Of a stretch of DNA of 64,000 bases, positions 48,701 through 57,929 are shown in pieces. Source of the stretch: Spisula solida (lineage: Eukaryota; Mollusca; Bivalvia; Venerida; Mactridae); NCBI GenBank assembly GCA_947247005.1, contig OX365959.1:32818148-32882147 (forward strand), given 5' to 3'. The translations under genes and the position numbers were made by a program. The notes below the pieces were generated by a model. It made no database searches. It worked only from the letters and a program-made list of their open reading frames with translations, and had not been told where the DNA came from. Within the stretch, counting starts at the first letter, position 1. The number at the start of each line of letters is the position of its first letter.

Positions 48701-51700
48701 ATTTAGTGTTAGATACAAGTCAGCATTTTGAGGTAAGATTTGTTTTTGCAATGCATACTAACAGGTACAATCTGAGATAAGGCAATGGAATTGTTAGGTG
48801 TAAAATTGTGCAATTCTGGCATTTGTGATGAATACACACTAACCTGTCATTAAAGAGTTATTTAAGGGCTATATTAATTCTGTTCGCCTAAAGCAGGTAG
48901 CTATTTTATTACATATAAAATTATGATTTGATAATATGGATAGAACCTACCATTAAAACTCACCATACTTGAGGTCTGAGAGATTTATTTTCTGTAAGCT
49001 GGCTGTTAGATGGTGTCTGTATATTTGTGTGTCACGCACATGGTATACATCAAAATGTATTCAGACTTTGCTTGAATGTTAAATAACGGTGTTACAATGT
49101 AAGCTGTATTCCTGAAGTTTTTCTTGAGGTATGGCCTTTGTTCAAAAACCATTTTCATATAATTCCCACTTTTGTGTTAACGCTTTTGAAAAACAAATTG
49201 CCTACAATGTACAATGCTAAATAATCATTATCCTGCTTGATCCTGCTAGAACTTGTAGAATCACCCATACTTTATATCAGCTAGTTCTGTTCACTTGCAT
49301 GACATCGTTCAATCGTGCTGTATGGAGGACACACTGCTTGTCAAGGTAACGTAAAAGTTCCTCAACCCTGGAAAAACTGTTATAAATGTGTTAATAGTTG
49401 TAAAATCTTTCAGTTAAAATTTCAGATTGTCTTTGAACGTTTTGACTCTAAACATAGAATCCCACAATGTCTACACACAAAAAGGCGTGGGCGTATCCGT
49501 CACTGGTATTGCTCAGGTAAGAAGGGTGTATCATGAAAAAAAAGCAATTTCATTGGCTAGTTCACTCCTATGCTCCTCCTTCTAATTGTGTGTGTAACAT
49601 GATTGTCTGCTAGTTTGCACTCACTATGTAGATTTTTAGAAATGTGTAATAACACATGCAAAACTGTGTAATAACACATATTGAACTGTGTAATTACACA
49701 TACAAAACTGTAATAACACATACAAAACTGTGTTATAACACATATTGAACTATGTAATAACACATGCAAAACTGTGTTATAACACATATTGAACTATGTA
49801 ATAACACATGCAAAACTATAAGTACACATACATTGTACATAACTATGTAATAACACATGCTAAATGCAAAACTATGTAATAACACATGCAGCAAGCATGG
49901 AGGACACATTTAATTGAACATCAACATGTCTGTGACATCACATAAGTAAGAGCTCTATAGTAGATTTTCAAATGGGTGAAAGGTGCTTCATTGGCATAAC
50001 TTATAACACTATAAATAATTTGGTATTATATGTAACCTGTTACCATTTGTCTTAAATCACTTCATATTACCTAATTGTTTTTTATGAGGTCATTGCAGTA
50101 TGTCTATTACATGTATAAGTTATAACTTTGATGATAGTTCTTTAACTGATGGCACTTTCCTGCAGTTTCTCATGTTGGGTTGGCCAGCTAGGCATTCAGG
50201 GTTAACGTGTGGTGAAAGTCCCTGCCATCATGGAAACATATCTATCTATCATTTTGTGGTGTATCACCAATATATCTCCAAAATGAATTCATAATTAGCT
50301 TTATACAACAAAACTCAAATTCCATTGTGATAATACTGAAATGCACACATTGATACTCTAAACAACTCTGCATGTACACTAAAAATACAGAAAGGACATA
50401 ATAAATATATGTTCTAATAATTTATGTAGACATAACGAGTGTTATCTGGTGTTTTACCCATTAAAATTAGTAAAAAACTAGACTCCTACATCATTCACAC
50501 GCTACAGTAACTAAGACTTGGTTGGGATGGTGGGGAGGGGGGGGGTAGTCATTTGTTGAGTAACTATAAGTAACCACAATGTTTGGTTGGATGAATGCCA
50601 ATTAAGCCAGTGTGTGTGTAAGTCTTGGTATACAGAATTTATTTTCAATTATATGTTTCAGTATCACTTAGGATCTGGACCCCTGCAGGTCCGTCCTTCC
50701 CCTCTGGTTTTGTGCTTCAACCTTGCTTATGTATCTATCCATTATATTAGTTGTTGCTCCAGTCATTGAAGTGAATGCTTGTTTGTAAACAAAAACAGTT
50801 ATTGTATGACACAAGCCAACATTTGAGGTAAGATTTTTTTGTAACCTATACTAACAGGTACAATTTCTGAGACAAGCAAATTGATAATTTTTAGGACACT
50901 TATCACCAACCAAAATTCTCTTTCAAACACAATCTTGAATTGTCCACACCTACTCCCTGTTAACACTGTCTCATGCTATCACCCTTACTACTTATCAGTT
51001 CTGTTCTGTTGCATGATATAGATGGATCATACTGTATGGACAGCACATGCTGTATGGATGGCACATAGTCAAGGTAAGGTAAACATACCGCAACACTGGA
51101 TAAACTGTTATAAATGTTTAACAGTTGTAAAAGCTTTTAGTTAAACTTTCAGATTGTCTTTGAACGTTTTGACTCTACACATAAATTCCGATGTCTACAC
51201 ACTAAAAGGCGTGGCAGTATCCGTCACGGGCATTGCTCAGGTAAGGAGGGGGTGTCTTGAAACAGGCAATCTCATTGGCTAGTTAATGCTCGTCCAATCG
51301 GATCTATCAGTCAGTGTGTAACATGATTGTTTGTTAGTTTCCACTGACCATTTAGAGATTTAGAACGTATGTTATAATCTAGAACTGTGTAATAACATAA
51401 AATTATGCAGCAAGCACGGAAGACTAACTTAACAGAACATCAACATGTCAGCCTTTGGTAAGCTCCGCAAACTGGGTGGTAGGTGTTTTATTGGCACAAA
51501 CTAACAATAAGCATAGTTATATAACATGAAAGCTTTTAAATTGTGACAACTTGCTTTATTCTACAGCAATGACCTTGACCTTTTTTAGTGTGATGATCTT
51601 TACCTTATTTTCCTGCATAACCCTTATGTAAGCTGATGGCAACACGGTAATTAAATTTATACTTGAAGGAAGTTTTTATGGCAATTTATACTGCAATGAC

Positions 51701-54700
51701 CTTGGCCTTAATGTAATGACCTTGACATAAAAACAAATCTGGTATATCTTGTAAGTCTACGAATATTTTGTCCCCAAAAAGTGTTAAATTTGTAACGTAG
51801 TTAACATTATATGATAAAAGATTCCTGTTTCAGACTTGTTTCAGACAGTTTTGAATTGTGGTCAATCTGTCAGGTAGCATGGCAATGTTCATGATTTATT
51901 TTATCAGTGAGGCTAAGTACCTCGTACTTCACCTGCATTAATCCTGTTAGTTTGTGTCTGCTTTTGTATATGCCCACATATAATTTTCTGTTGTTTAATT
52001 TTTCTATCACAATTTTATTTTCACCCATGACATATATTTATACTGCATGCTTCCAACATAGTTATATTTAAAAAGGATTTGTAATAAAAGTACTGACATA
52101 ATTTATTATTATTATTTATGTACTATGTATAGTTATCATTAAATAATATGTATAAAAAACAACTTTTGTGTTATCAATACATGTGCTTATTTCTGTCTCT
52201 GCTATAACATTTATTCAGCAAGATTCAGTTTTATATTGGCTATTTATGTTATTGTAGCTAGGAACTGTTTACTTTATTAATTCTAGAAGTTCCTGTAAAT
52301 TTAGAAGAGGTCAATATTTTATAAAGATGTTGGTTTGGCACATTAAACGTTTTAATTATACTAGTATTCATTGTATCAATGTAGCAAATTTGACCTATAG
52401 CCGAAAGTCACGTGGTATTGCTACACTGGTATTGTATGTACCTTAAACTTTTGTGTGACCATTTGAATCTTTACTAGTTGGTTAAAATTCATATGTACAT
52501 TAAATAAGAAATAAATTACTGACCTTCTGTTGATTAAAAGTGGAGAATAATAATTATTGTATTCATGCACAACTTGATGTATAGGTCTGCTGTTTGCTGA
52601 CCGTCATTTTAATGTTAGCTCATACACCTGCCCTAAACATCCATGTATTGCCCACATCTGTAGATTACTTGCAGGTAAAATATAATTGAAAGAAAGTTTG
52701 CAGAAGACAAATAAATTATGATTTTACCATATTCTGAGGCCCGGAAAATATCTTATCCATGCATGCATTCATATTTTGGATCCATAGTCTGGGTTGATAA
52801 ACACACATAGTTTTTACATAGGATTTCACAGTACTTTCATGAACATGGATACCATCAGTGGCCAATTTTGGAAAGGGACAGGGTCCGGTTAAATTAGAAA
52901 AAAAATCATGTTGCTTTTGTCTGAATTGGGAATTTAATTTTGAATGAAATTGCTACATACTGAGTATAACTTATCTAGATATCTGAATGCCATACACAGT
53001 TTAATTATTAACACTGTAACAGGGTTTGTTAGTCAGAAATATATAATATTATCATGATAGTTTGTGATCTTTAAGGTTTACATTGGGAAAATCATCATTA
53101 TTTTCAATTGGGAACGGGTCCTTTTACGGGTACCAATCAAAGAAGGGAAAAATCGCGGACAGTACACGAGTATTGTATACACTCTAAAAAATGTATAGAT
53201 CCCAGAGAGGATACGCTACTGGGAAGGTTAATGTATAGATCCCAGAGAGGATACGCTACTGGGAAGGTTAATTGATATGTTACTGGGAAGGTTAATTGAT
53301 ATGTTACTGGGAAGGTTTAAGGATACGCTACTGGGAAGGTTAATTGATATGTTACTGGGAAGGTTTAATTGATATGTTACTGGGAAGGTTAATGGATACG
53401 TTACTGGGAAGGTTTAAGGATATGTTACTGGGAAGGTTTAAGGATATGTTACTGGGAAGGTTTAAGGATATGTTACTGGGAAGGTTAATGGATATGTTAC
53501 TGGGGAGGTTTAAGGATATGTTACTGGGAAGGTTAATTGATATGTTACTGGCAAGGTTTAAGGATACGCTACTGGGAAGGTTAATTGATATGTTACTGGG
53601 AAGGTTTTATTTATATGTTACTGGGAAGGTTAATTGATATGTTATTGGGAAGGTTTAAGGCTTTGTTACTGGGAAGGTAATTGATATGTTACTGGGAAGG
53701 TTTAAGGATATGTTACTGGGAAGGTTTAAGGATATGTTACTGGGAAGGTTAATGGATACGTTACTGGGAAGGTTTAAGGATATGTTACTGGGAAGGTTTA
53801 AGGATATGTTACTGGGAAGGTTTAAGGATATGTTACTGGGAAGGTTAATGGATAGGTTACTGGGAAGGTTTATATATATGTTATTGGGAAGGTTTAAGGA
53901 TATGTTACTGGGAAGGTTTAAGGATATGTTACTGGGAAGGTTAATGGATATGTTACTGGGAAGGTTAATGGATAGGTTACTGGGAAGGTTAATGGATAGG
54001 TAACTGGGAAGGTTAATGGATAGGTTACTGGGAAGGTTAATGGATAGGTTACTGGGAAGGTTAATGGATAGGTTACTGGGAAGGTTTAAGGATATGTTAC
54101 TGGGAAGGTTAATGGATACGTAACTGGGAAGGTTTATAGATACGTTACTGGATAGGTTAATGCCAAACCAACAAATCTTGAGATTTGTCCTAGCTGCTAT
54201 AATAGATTATAATAATTATCAATCTAATTTTAGATTTTGTTGATTTATATCGTGTAATATTATCTTTAATTGTTTACATGAAACAAATATAATTTATTAC
54301 ACTAATCTGAATTGATTTTATTTCTTAATATAAATTCATTAAATTGTGTTTACATAGTTTGAAAATGAAATCAAAATGTTTTAAATTAAAACACTTTAAA
54401 ATGTATGAGTAGGTGGCTTATGGCTGCTGTATTATTTGCACTGGATATATATGGTGCTTTATCTATTTAGGTGAAAATCCAAGGTCAAAGTCAAGAAATG
54501 TTGGCATCAGCTTGTGAACTTTTCCTGGGAAAAAATGAAACTGAAGTGCGTAAGGTTGCCCAGGAAACATTGGAAGGCCATCAGAGAGCAATCATGGGGA
54601 ACATGACTGTTGAGGTATGGATTGTCATGGGGTTTTATTTGGGCCTGAGTTGTTTGAAGTTTCTGTTCTGTATTTGACCATTTTATAGCTAAAATACTTA

Positions 54701-57700
54701 AAATTCAAAGACTAATTGATCCTTTGGAAGAATTTCTGAAAGTCAAAATTTGGCTTTAAAAAGATCCAAGGGATCAAAGGGCAAAATGGAAGCCCTGCTT
54801 AAGATGTTTGTGTTTGTCTTGTTTGTAGATGCATCCAGCAATCACTTTATCTGTGTCTGCACCCGTCCCTTCTTGATGAATGTTTATGCAATTTTGTAGC
54901 AACCATTGGAACTTTTAATATAACAAAAGCTTTTCTGGATTATTTTGTATCCAACTCTTGAATTATGAAGACCATACCTAATGCAACATACAGAGTCTGA
55001 TAGAAAAGCAAGAACTGTAAAAAAGTTATATACACATTGTTTCAATGGAATGTGTCTTTTAAAAAATAGATTTAACATTAAACTTACATTTTTCAATGAT
55101 TAATACTAATCTTGTAAATTCAACAAAGTTTAGGGGTATAATTAATCAGGGCTCACGCTGTCAATCGACATTATCGCCATTTGCGATAATTTTATCAAAG
55201 TGGCGATTATTATTTCAATTTGGCGATGAAAAATGGCGATAATTTTATCAAACTGCAAAAAAATATCTGCATAATTAACTTCTTATTTTATCTATCAGCT
55301 ACGTATCGAGTGTCACAAATTTTCAAGTTCACACTTCAAACTGGACCCATATAATCTTCATTGTTAATTACCATTAGCCCCAGGACGTCTAATTACTGAT
55401 AAATTGTTGTGATAACATCTTTTAATCCCCATTTAATTGGTGTAATCAACTGTCAACAACGTTCGTGGGACAGGTCTAAAATACTGACGAACATGTCTAA
55501 AATACTGACGAATCCGGGACGTGGGATGCAGACAAGATTAATTGCAATTTAGGGTTAATTATAGTAAATAATAGGTGATTTGATTTATAATCTATCGACT
55601 AATGACTGCTTTGACAAAAAAATGAACATACTATTCAATAACACTTATTTTTACGAGCTGTTTGAAAAACGTAAGTTGACTAGTATTCGGACATGCAAAA
55701 TTCGGATATTCGTAATTTGTAAAATATAAGTGCTTATTTTTTAAAAAAACTTTAAATACAATTATCCATTTTAAAAGGTTCATGAGGCTTTAGCTTGTTG
55801 CTTAAGCTATAAGTCTTGGTCAAAAGAAAGGTTTTATCATGACATATTTATATCTTTTTCTTATATTTATAAAATCACTGCAGCTGTTTTATATGGATAT
55901 CTTGCTGCTATATTGGCCATCTTCTAGCTTTTAAAAGATAATGGTTATCAAGAAATGACAATTTGATTGACCAAGCTGTTTGACTGTCTCTTTTGTAATG
56001 GCATCAATTTCCTCAGCTGTCTGTGTCATGTAAATGGACACTGTACTTATCTGACAGAGTAATAAAGCAAAGTAAACAAATTAAGTGCAAGGTAATATTA
56101 TTATAAATTGAACATGGTGTATTTTTAAGAGCAGGTGCATAGCTTTCTATAGGCATATGCCTAGACAATTATTGATTTACCCTAGGTATGAAAAAATGCA
56201 AAACAAAATGATTGTCTCAATGCTGCCCTTAACTCACAGTCACATGCAATGATCAGTGTAGAATTCAAAATCATTGAACTTGAGGGAGCATACCTCTGGA
56301 CCCACCCTAGTACAATGGTGCCTATTTGTATGAAGACAATTCTTAATTAAGTTAAATGATGATCAATTTGTCTTTGACCTGTCACTAGACTGAGTCATAA
56401 TTAGTCAGGATTTCTAGATTGAAAACTGCCCAGAAGGCACCTGAAGCCCTATCAAATTAAAAAATTTGCCAGTGGAGTATGTGCCAAACTTCCTAGCATA
56501 AGATGCCACACATATTCATTTTGATCAGCTATGGCCCTGACTATGATTCATAAAAAAGCCTTATGTACCATGCATAAAGTTCGAGTCACCATGCATAGAT
56601 TATAAGTTCGCGTCAATTTTGGCTATAATTTTTGTTGGGCAAAAATAAATGGCTATTATTTTAAAATGGCCAGTGTGAGCCCTGTTAATGGTTTGGTCAG
56701 TAATTTTGCATGTTGAATGCCCGAGGTGCAACCACTTAACACCTTATTAAGATTGTTTGCATAGACTAATTTCACACAATTACCGCCTTTGTTATAGCCG
56801 AGCAGAAATGCTAACAAACTACTTCATCGGGGCCTAGAAATCATTACGTTATAACCGATTTTTCATTATATCCAATTTCCTTATAAGCGAGTGGTAGTAC
56901 GTTGAAATAAAGAAGGACACAGTCGGGGATTTTTTTTCCTTTCCTTATAACCGAGTTTTCGTTATAAGCGAGTTCGTTATAAGTGTGTTCCACTGTACAC
57001 AATATTTTGGGTTTAGATGAACATCAGTTAACTTATCTATATGTATATCATATAAGTGTTGACATAATCTGTACATATTTTCCCTTCAGGAAATCTACAA
57101 AGATCGTAAGAAGTTCTCCAAGCATGTGTTTGATGTGGCCTCATCTGATCTGGTCAATATGGGTATCTGTGTGGTCAGTTACACGTTGAAGGATATCCGC
57201 GATGAAGAGGTATACCCAGCATTTATGTGTAATATAATATTAAACTTAATCTTCAATCTCAACAACTGAATGTCATGATAAAGCTTTTAAAGAATACTGA
57301 TTAATTAGTGTTACTGTGTTTGTCCTTTGTCTGTCACGGTCATGAATCTAGTTTTCACTTTTGTGACTAGTCCTAAAATGCAGCTTTTTGATTGGTCAGT
57401 TTTCAGATTGTACTTAGAATTGACCAATCAGATATTTGTGTAAGACTTGTCTTAAAAACTCAAATGTTAAGACATTAACTTTCATAGTATGGGTAGAAGT
57501 TATTAAATGATAATGCATGTATAATAATCCATATTTTATTTGTAGCTTAAACGTTGTGACATTTAGTATACTTGAATACTTGAAGCTGTTAGCCAAGTTC
57601 TCCTGTTTCATCTATATGTATATTATTATGCTGTGTTAAAAATTTTCTGTGATGCGTCTTTGCAAGTTTTTTTAATATTTCTGTGTCAACCTGAAACAAA

Positions 57701-57929
57701 AAAATGCTTATAGTCCGTTAGCGACTAGGCTGGACCCCCATAAACCTTAAATATCTTAAAAAGTACAATGCCAATTAGAATAAAAATTGGTATATCTTCA
57801 TAAATCAACCTTACCAACTCTCATAAATCAAAACAGAAAAGTGTACTTTGCATTTACTTCCAATGTAAAATTTTAAGTCTAAAACAGGGTATTTACGTAT
57901 GGGTGATTGAAGTGACTGGAACAGCTAAG
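27699..57929 (+). CDS. FLOT1: Flotillin-1 gene, 5' part (about 159-173 N-terminal residues), multi-exon with four alternative exon 3 copies
   Basis: Flotillin-1 is a membrane-scaffold protein of lipid microdomains involved in endocytosis and signalling; it normally hetero-oligomerises with flotillin-2. The spliced product starts [18 protein letters not shown], continues through [56 protein letters not shown] and ends [11 protein letters not shown]. These are the hallmark blocks of the flotillin SPFH/PHB domain and are closer to flotillin-1 than to flotillin-2. Joined product: exon 1 residues 1-15, exon 2 to about 40, exon 3 about 42-71, exon 4 72-119, exon 5 120-159, tentative exon 6 160-173. 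Vertebrate flotillin-1 is about 427 residues, so the C-terminal flotillin domain lies outside the window. All junctions are GT-AG with matching phases. Introns are large (9.7 kb for intron 1) and full of transposons. The family call is very secure; the exon 6 end and alternative exon use are inferred. Confidence 0.95.
30708..31652. mobile_element. 945-bp MITE with tactgtaaaatcatt ends
   Basis: TACTGTAAAATCATT at the left and its reverse complement AATGATTTTACAGTA at the right, with extended cgtgg/ccacg subterminal repeats (gtggatttcgtgg; ccccacgaaat). Noncoding. A second copy lies inverted at 43250-45028. Confidence 0.85.
32275..32916 (+). repeat. 642-bp tandem duplication, unit 1
   Basis: Starts cccgactgatgtccgagata. 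Nearly identical to the following unit; one difference noticed is tttattaaacac here against tttattcaacac in unit 2. It contains the hairpin caaagacctaag...ttaggtctttg. Confidence 0.95.
32917..33558 (+). repeat. 642-bp tandem duplication, unit 2
   Basis: Direct head-to-tail copy of unit 1, starting ccgactgatgtccgag and ending aaatatatgcattaaccc. The near identity means a very recent event or an assembly duplication. Confidence 0.95.
34570..34805 (+). repeat. Cluster of GGTAACT/AGTTACC motifs
   Basis: About ten GGTAACT or AGTTACC words in 240 bp, including the palindrome agttaccaggtaact. It is followed by two copies of aacgtccgtcccct at about 34827 and 34850. Function unknown. Confidence 0.6.
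34985..35570 (+). repeat. 161-bp tandem repeat, about 3.6 units
   Basis: catccgatcgtcttcaaac recurs at about 35018, 35179 and 35340, with a diverged fourth at about 35495. Each unit carries tctaggccaagttcgatta and tttaattaccaaataagtat. The array ends in a poly-T tract. Confidence 0.85.
37489..37564 (+). CDS. FLOT1: Flotillin-1 coding exon 2
   Basis: Acceptor gttattttcag, donor gtatgt. Completes Gly16 and encodes [20 protein letters not shown] then QQLQ, ending with two bases (AG) of an Arg codon. PGGRVFVxPxxQQxQR is the conserved flotillin-1 segment that enters the SPFH core. The position matching palmitoylated Cys34 of human flotillin-1 is Ile here, while two adjacent cysteines (17-18) are present. 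The two-base overhang requires a following exon that begins with one base, which only the exon 3 copies provide. Confidence 0.96.
37926..38016 (+). CDS. FLOT1: Flotillin-1 exon 3a (first of four alternative copies)
   Basis: 91 nt: one base finishing the Arg codon plus 30 codons. The translation starts [17 protein letters not shown] and ends [13 protein letters not shown]. Acceptor is taccattag after a T-rich tract; donor is a consensus gtaagt. The ESP-VYT wording is the closest of the four to usual flotillin-1, so this may be the ancestral copy. Met replaces the usual Ile/Leu as the first residue. It encodes a beta-strand pair of the SPFH domain. Whether it is spliced mutually exclusively with 3b-3d is inferred from phase, not shown by the sequence. 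Confidence 0.92.
38208..38460 (+). repeat. Dispersed 'atccccccc...ggggggtata' repeat in intron 3a
   Basis: A C-run and a facing ggggggtatactg motif, followed by cagcttgtctgtctgtagac. This resembles other dispersed repeats here whose ends are atgcccccg or atgctccccg. The right end is not determined. Confidence 0.5.
39870..40935 (+). repeat. 40-bp minisatellite, about 26 units, with 160-bp higher-order period
   Basis: Unit: caatgaagtgagagtgtatt plus acaatatcaggatgggctgt. Early units (39.87-40.12 kb) are diverged (agcacgataccaggaaggat). Variants alternate agagtg/agtgtg. The combination caatgaaatg...gatgggccat returns after exactly 160 bp (40521 and 40681). Degenerate outliers continue to about 41130. 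Confidence 0.95.
41512..42427. mobile_element. 916-bp hAT-like non-autonomous transposon
   Basis: The ends CAGGGATCGGCACAGA and TCTGTGCCGATCCCTG are perfect inverted repeats flanked by CATGCT on both sides (41506-41511 and 42428-42433). Subterminal gggagaagtgacttctccct is itself palindromic. No transposase. Confidence 0.85.
43829..44765. mobile_element. Element inserted inside the 43.25 kb MITE
   Basis: Bounded by aacctgcggccttgagccgc and the related ggccgcaggtaatcacccgc. It splits a sequence continuous in the 30.7 kb MITE. It itself carries the 44216-44525 repeat. The boundaries are accurate only to tens of bases. Confidence 0.65.
44216..44525 (+). mobile_element. 'atgcccccgtatcgatagatc' element, complete copy
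   Basis: Begins ttttatgcccccgtatcgat and ends gggggcataagcgtttattg...cagtcttgttt, with a (CCGT)n microsatellite at about 44262-44320. Relatives at 9272 and 10018. Confidence 0.75.
45637..45727 (+). CDS. FLOT1: Flotillin-1 exon 3b (alternative copy)
   Basis: 91 nt with the same phase and length as 3a, 7.6 kb downstream. It encodes [17 protein letters not shown] followed by [13 protein letters not shown]. Acceptor gttcttttcag, donor gtatgg. The framework residues LN, TL, VYT, GV, VTG and AQ are kept while the residues between them differ. Variation restricted to non-framework positions suggests selection on a working protein segment rather than decay. It has no stop or frameshift. Confidence 0.9.
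45886..46100 (+). repeat. Dispersed repeat shared with 62.70 kb and 7.69 kb
   Basis: tttgctgcactcgaaagaat, gaacttttctgcagaaa and ttggcaggcgaaacagactt match the block at 62698-62875; a short piece recurs near 7684-7765. Type not recognised. Confidence 0.6.
47573..48350 (+). repeat. Tandem 'aaacttggtcaaaatg' family block in intron 3b
   Basis: About five units of 125-145 bp with aacactctggaggccac, cttcatcaaacttg and ggtcatgtggggtcaaaaac. The head is ttagctcaccttgagctttt and the end is gtgagcgtcccaggatctat. Confidence 0.8.
49426..49516 (+). CDS. FLOT1: Flotillin-1 exon 3c (alternative copy)
   Basis: 91 nt, same phase. Encodes [17 protein letters not shown] then [13 protein letters not shown]. 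Acceptor gttaaaatttcag, donor gtaaga. It is nearly identical to 3d, and both its flanks are related to those of 3d, showing that the pair arose by duplication of a larger intronic block. The exon is fully open. Confidence 0.9.
49640..49890 (+). repeat. Short tandem array of tgtaataacacatgcaaaac
   Basis: About ten units of 22-30 bp alternating tgtaataacacatgcaaaac and tgttataacacatattgaac. The two forms are partly complementary (gtaataacac/gtgttataac). Expanded only in copy A of the duplication. Confidence 0.85.
50070..51470 (+). repeat. Segmental duplication, copy B (contains exon 3d)
   Basis: Second copy of the intronic block, offset 1727 bp at the exon and about 2083 bp at the cccctgcag block, so indels have accumulated. 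It carries one tgtaataaca unit where copy A has an array. Confidence 0.85.
51153..51240 (+). CDS. FLOT1: Flotillin-1 exon 3d (alternative copy, one codon shorter)
   Basis: 88 nt, same phase as the other copies. Encodes [16 protein letters not shown] then [13 protein letters not shown]. Relative to 3c it lacks exactly one codon in the loop before VYT (SHNVYT becomes SDVYT). Acceptor gttaaactttcag, donor gtaagg. The in-frame length change and intact splice sites argue that it is functional. It is the copy nearest to exon 4. Confidence 0.9.
51471..53203. other. Intron between exon 3d and exon 4, unassigned part
   Basis: AT-rich sequence with no repeat family recognised. No fifth exon 3 copy was found by eye between 51.3 and 54.4 kb. 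Confidence 0.5.
53204..54155 (+). repeat. 24-bp minisatellite, about 40 units, upstream of exon 4
   Basis: Unit ggatatgttactgggaaggt plus ttaa or taat. Two main variants (gtttaaggatatg and gttaatggatacg). Because 24 is divisible by 3, long frames reading MLLGRFKD repeats appear; these are artefacts. The array ends about 315 bp before the exon 4 acceptor. Confidence 0.97.
54471..54614 (+). CDS. FLOT1: Flotillin-1 coding exon 4
   Basis: Acceptor tctatttag, donor gtatgg, phase 0 at both ends, 48 codons. Encodes [20 protein letters not shown], then [20 protein letters not shown] and [22 protein letters not shown] is among the most conserved stretches of flotillin SPFH domains. The exon begins GTGA, so joining exon 2 (..AG) straight to it makes AGG then a TGA stop, meaning exon 3 cannot be skipped productively. 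Confidence 0.97.
55147..56684. mobile_element. 1.5 kb hAT-like non-autonomous transposon
   Basis: The ends CAGGGCTCACGCTG and CAGTGTGAGCCCTG face each other and are flanked by TTAAT on both sides (55142-55146 and 56685-56689). Subterminal tggcgat/tggctat repeats. No transposase frame. Confidence 0.8.
56780..57000. mobile_element. MITE-like fragment with gttataagcgag repeats
   Basis: gttataaccgatttttcatt, ccttataagcgag, ccttataaccgagttttcgt and gttataagcgagttcgttat lie close together and end near gtgttccactgta. This resembles one end of a Tc1/mariner-type element. It ends about 90 bp before exon 5. Confidence 0.5.
57090..57209 (+). CDS. FLOT1: Flotillin-1 coding exon 5
   Basis: Acceptor ttttcccttcag, donor gtatac, phase 0, 40 codons. 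Encodes [20 protein letters not shown] followed by [20 protein letters not shown]. This is the end of the SPFH domain; in other flotillin-1 proteins the next residues are a GYLxxLGxARTA-type segment leading into the coiled-coil flotillin domain. Confidence 0.97.
57888..57929 (+). CDS. FLOT1: Tentative flotillin-1 exon 6 (divergent or damaged)
   Basis: A 42-nt open segment between an AG acceptor (aaaacag) and a gtaagc donor. It is phase 0 at both ends, as required after exon 5, and reads [14 protein letters not shown]. The last residues (TGTAK then V) match the ARTAE-V expected in flotillin-1. The first bases match the expected GYLR-x-MG only in another frame (GG-TAT-TTA-CGT). It may be a real exon with two compensating indels, an assembly error, or a decayed exon copy with the working one beyond the window. 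The acceptor has a poor pyrimidine tract. It also lies inside a TIR-bounded segment (57709-60361). Confidence 0.5.

Larger units (their letters stand above)
48530..49945 (+). repeat. Segmental duplication, copy A (contains exon 3c)
   Basis: Shares ordered blocks with 50.07-51.47 kb: tatgaggtcattgcagtat-type start, cccctgcag, gaagtgaatgcttgt, actaacaggtacaat, aactgttataaatgt, exon 3, gtgtaacatgattgt and gaacatcaacatgtc. Confidence 0.85.

Noticed and set aside
49315..49536. Separate small protein overlapping exon 3c
   Set aside because: It reads exon 3c in the wrong frame and continues through its splice donor.
53344..54003. Long open frames reading repeated MLLGRFKD octapeptides
   Set aside because: The 24-bp repeat unit is a multiple of three, so any frame lacking a stop stays open. 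The array is intronic, and other units carry stops and indels.
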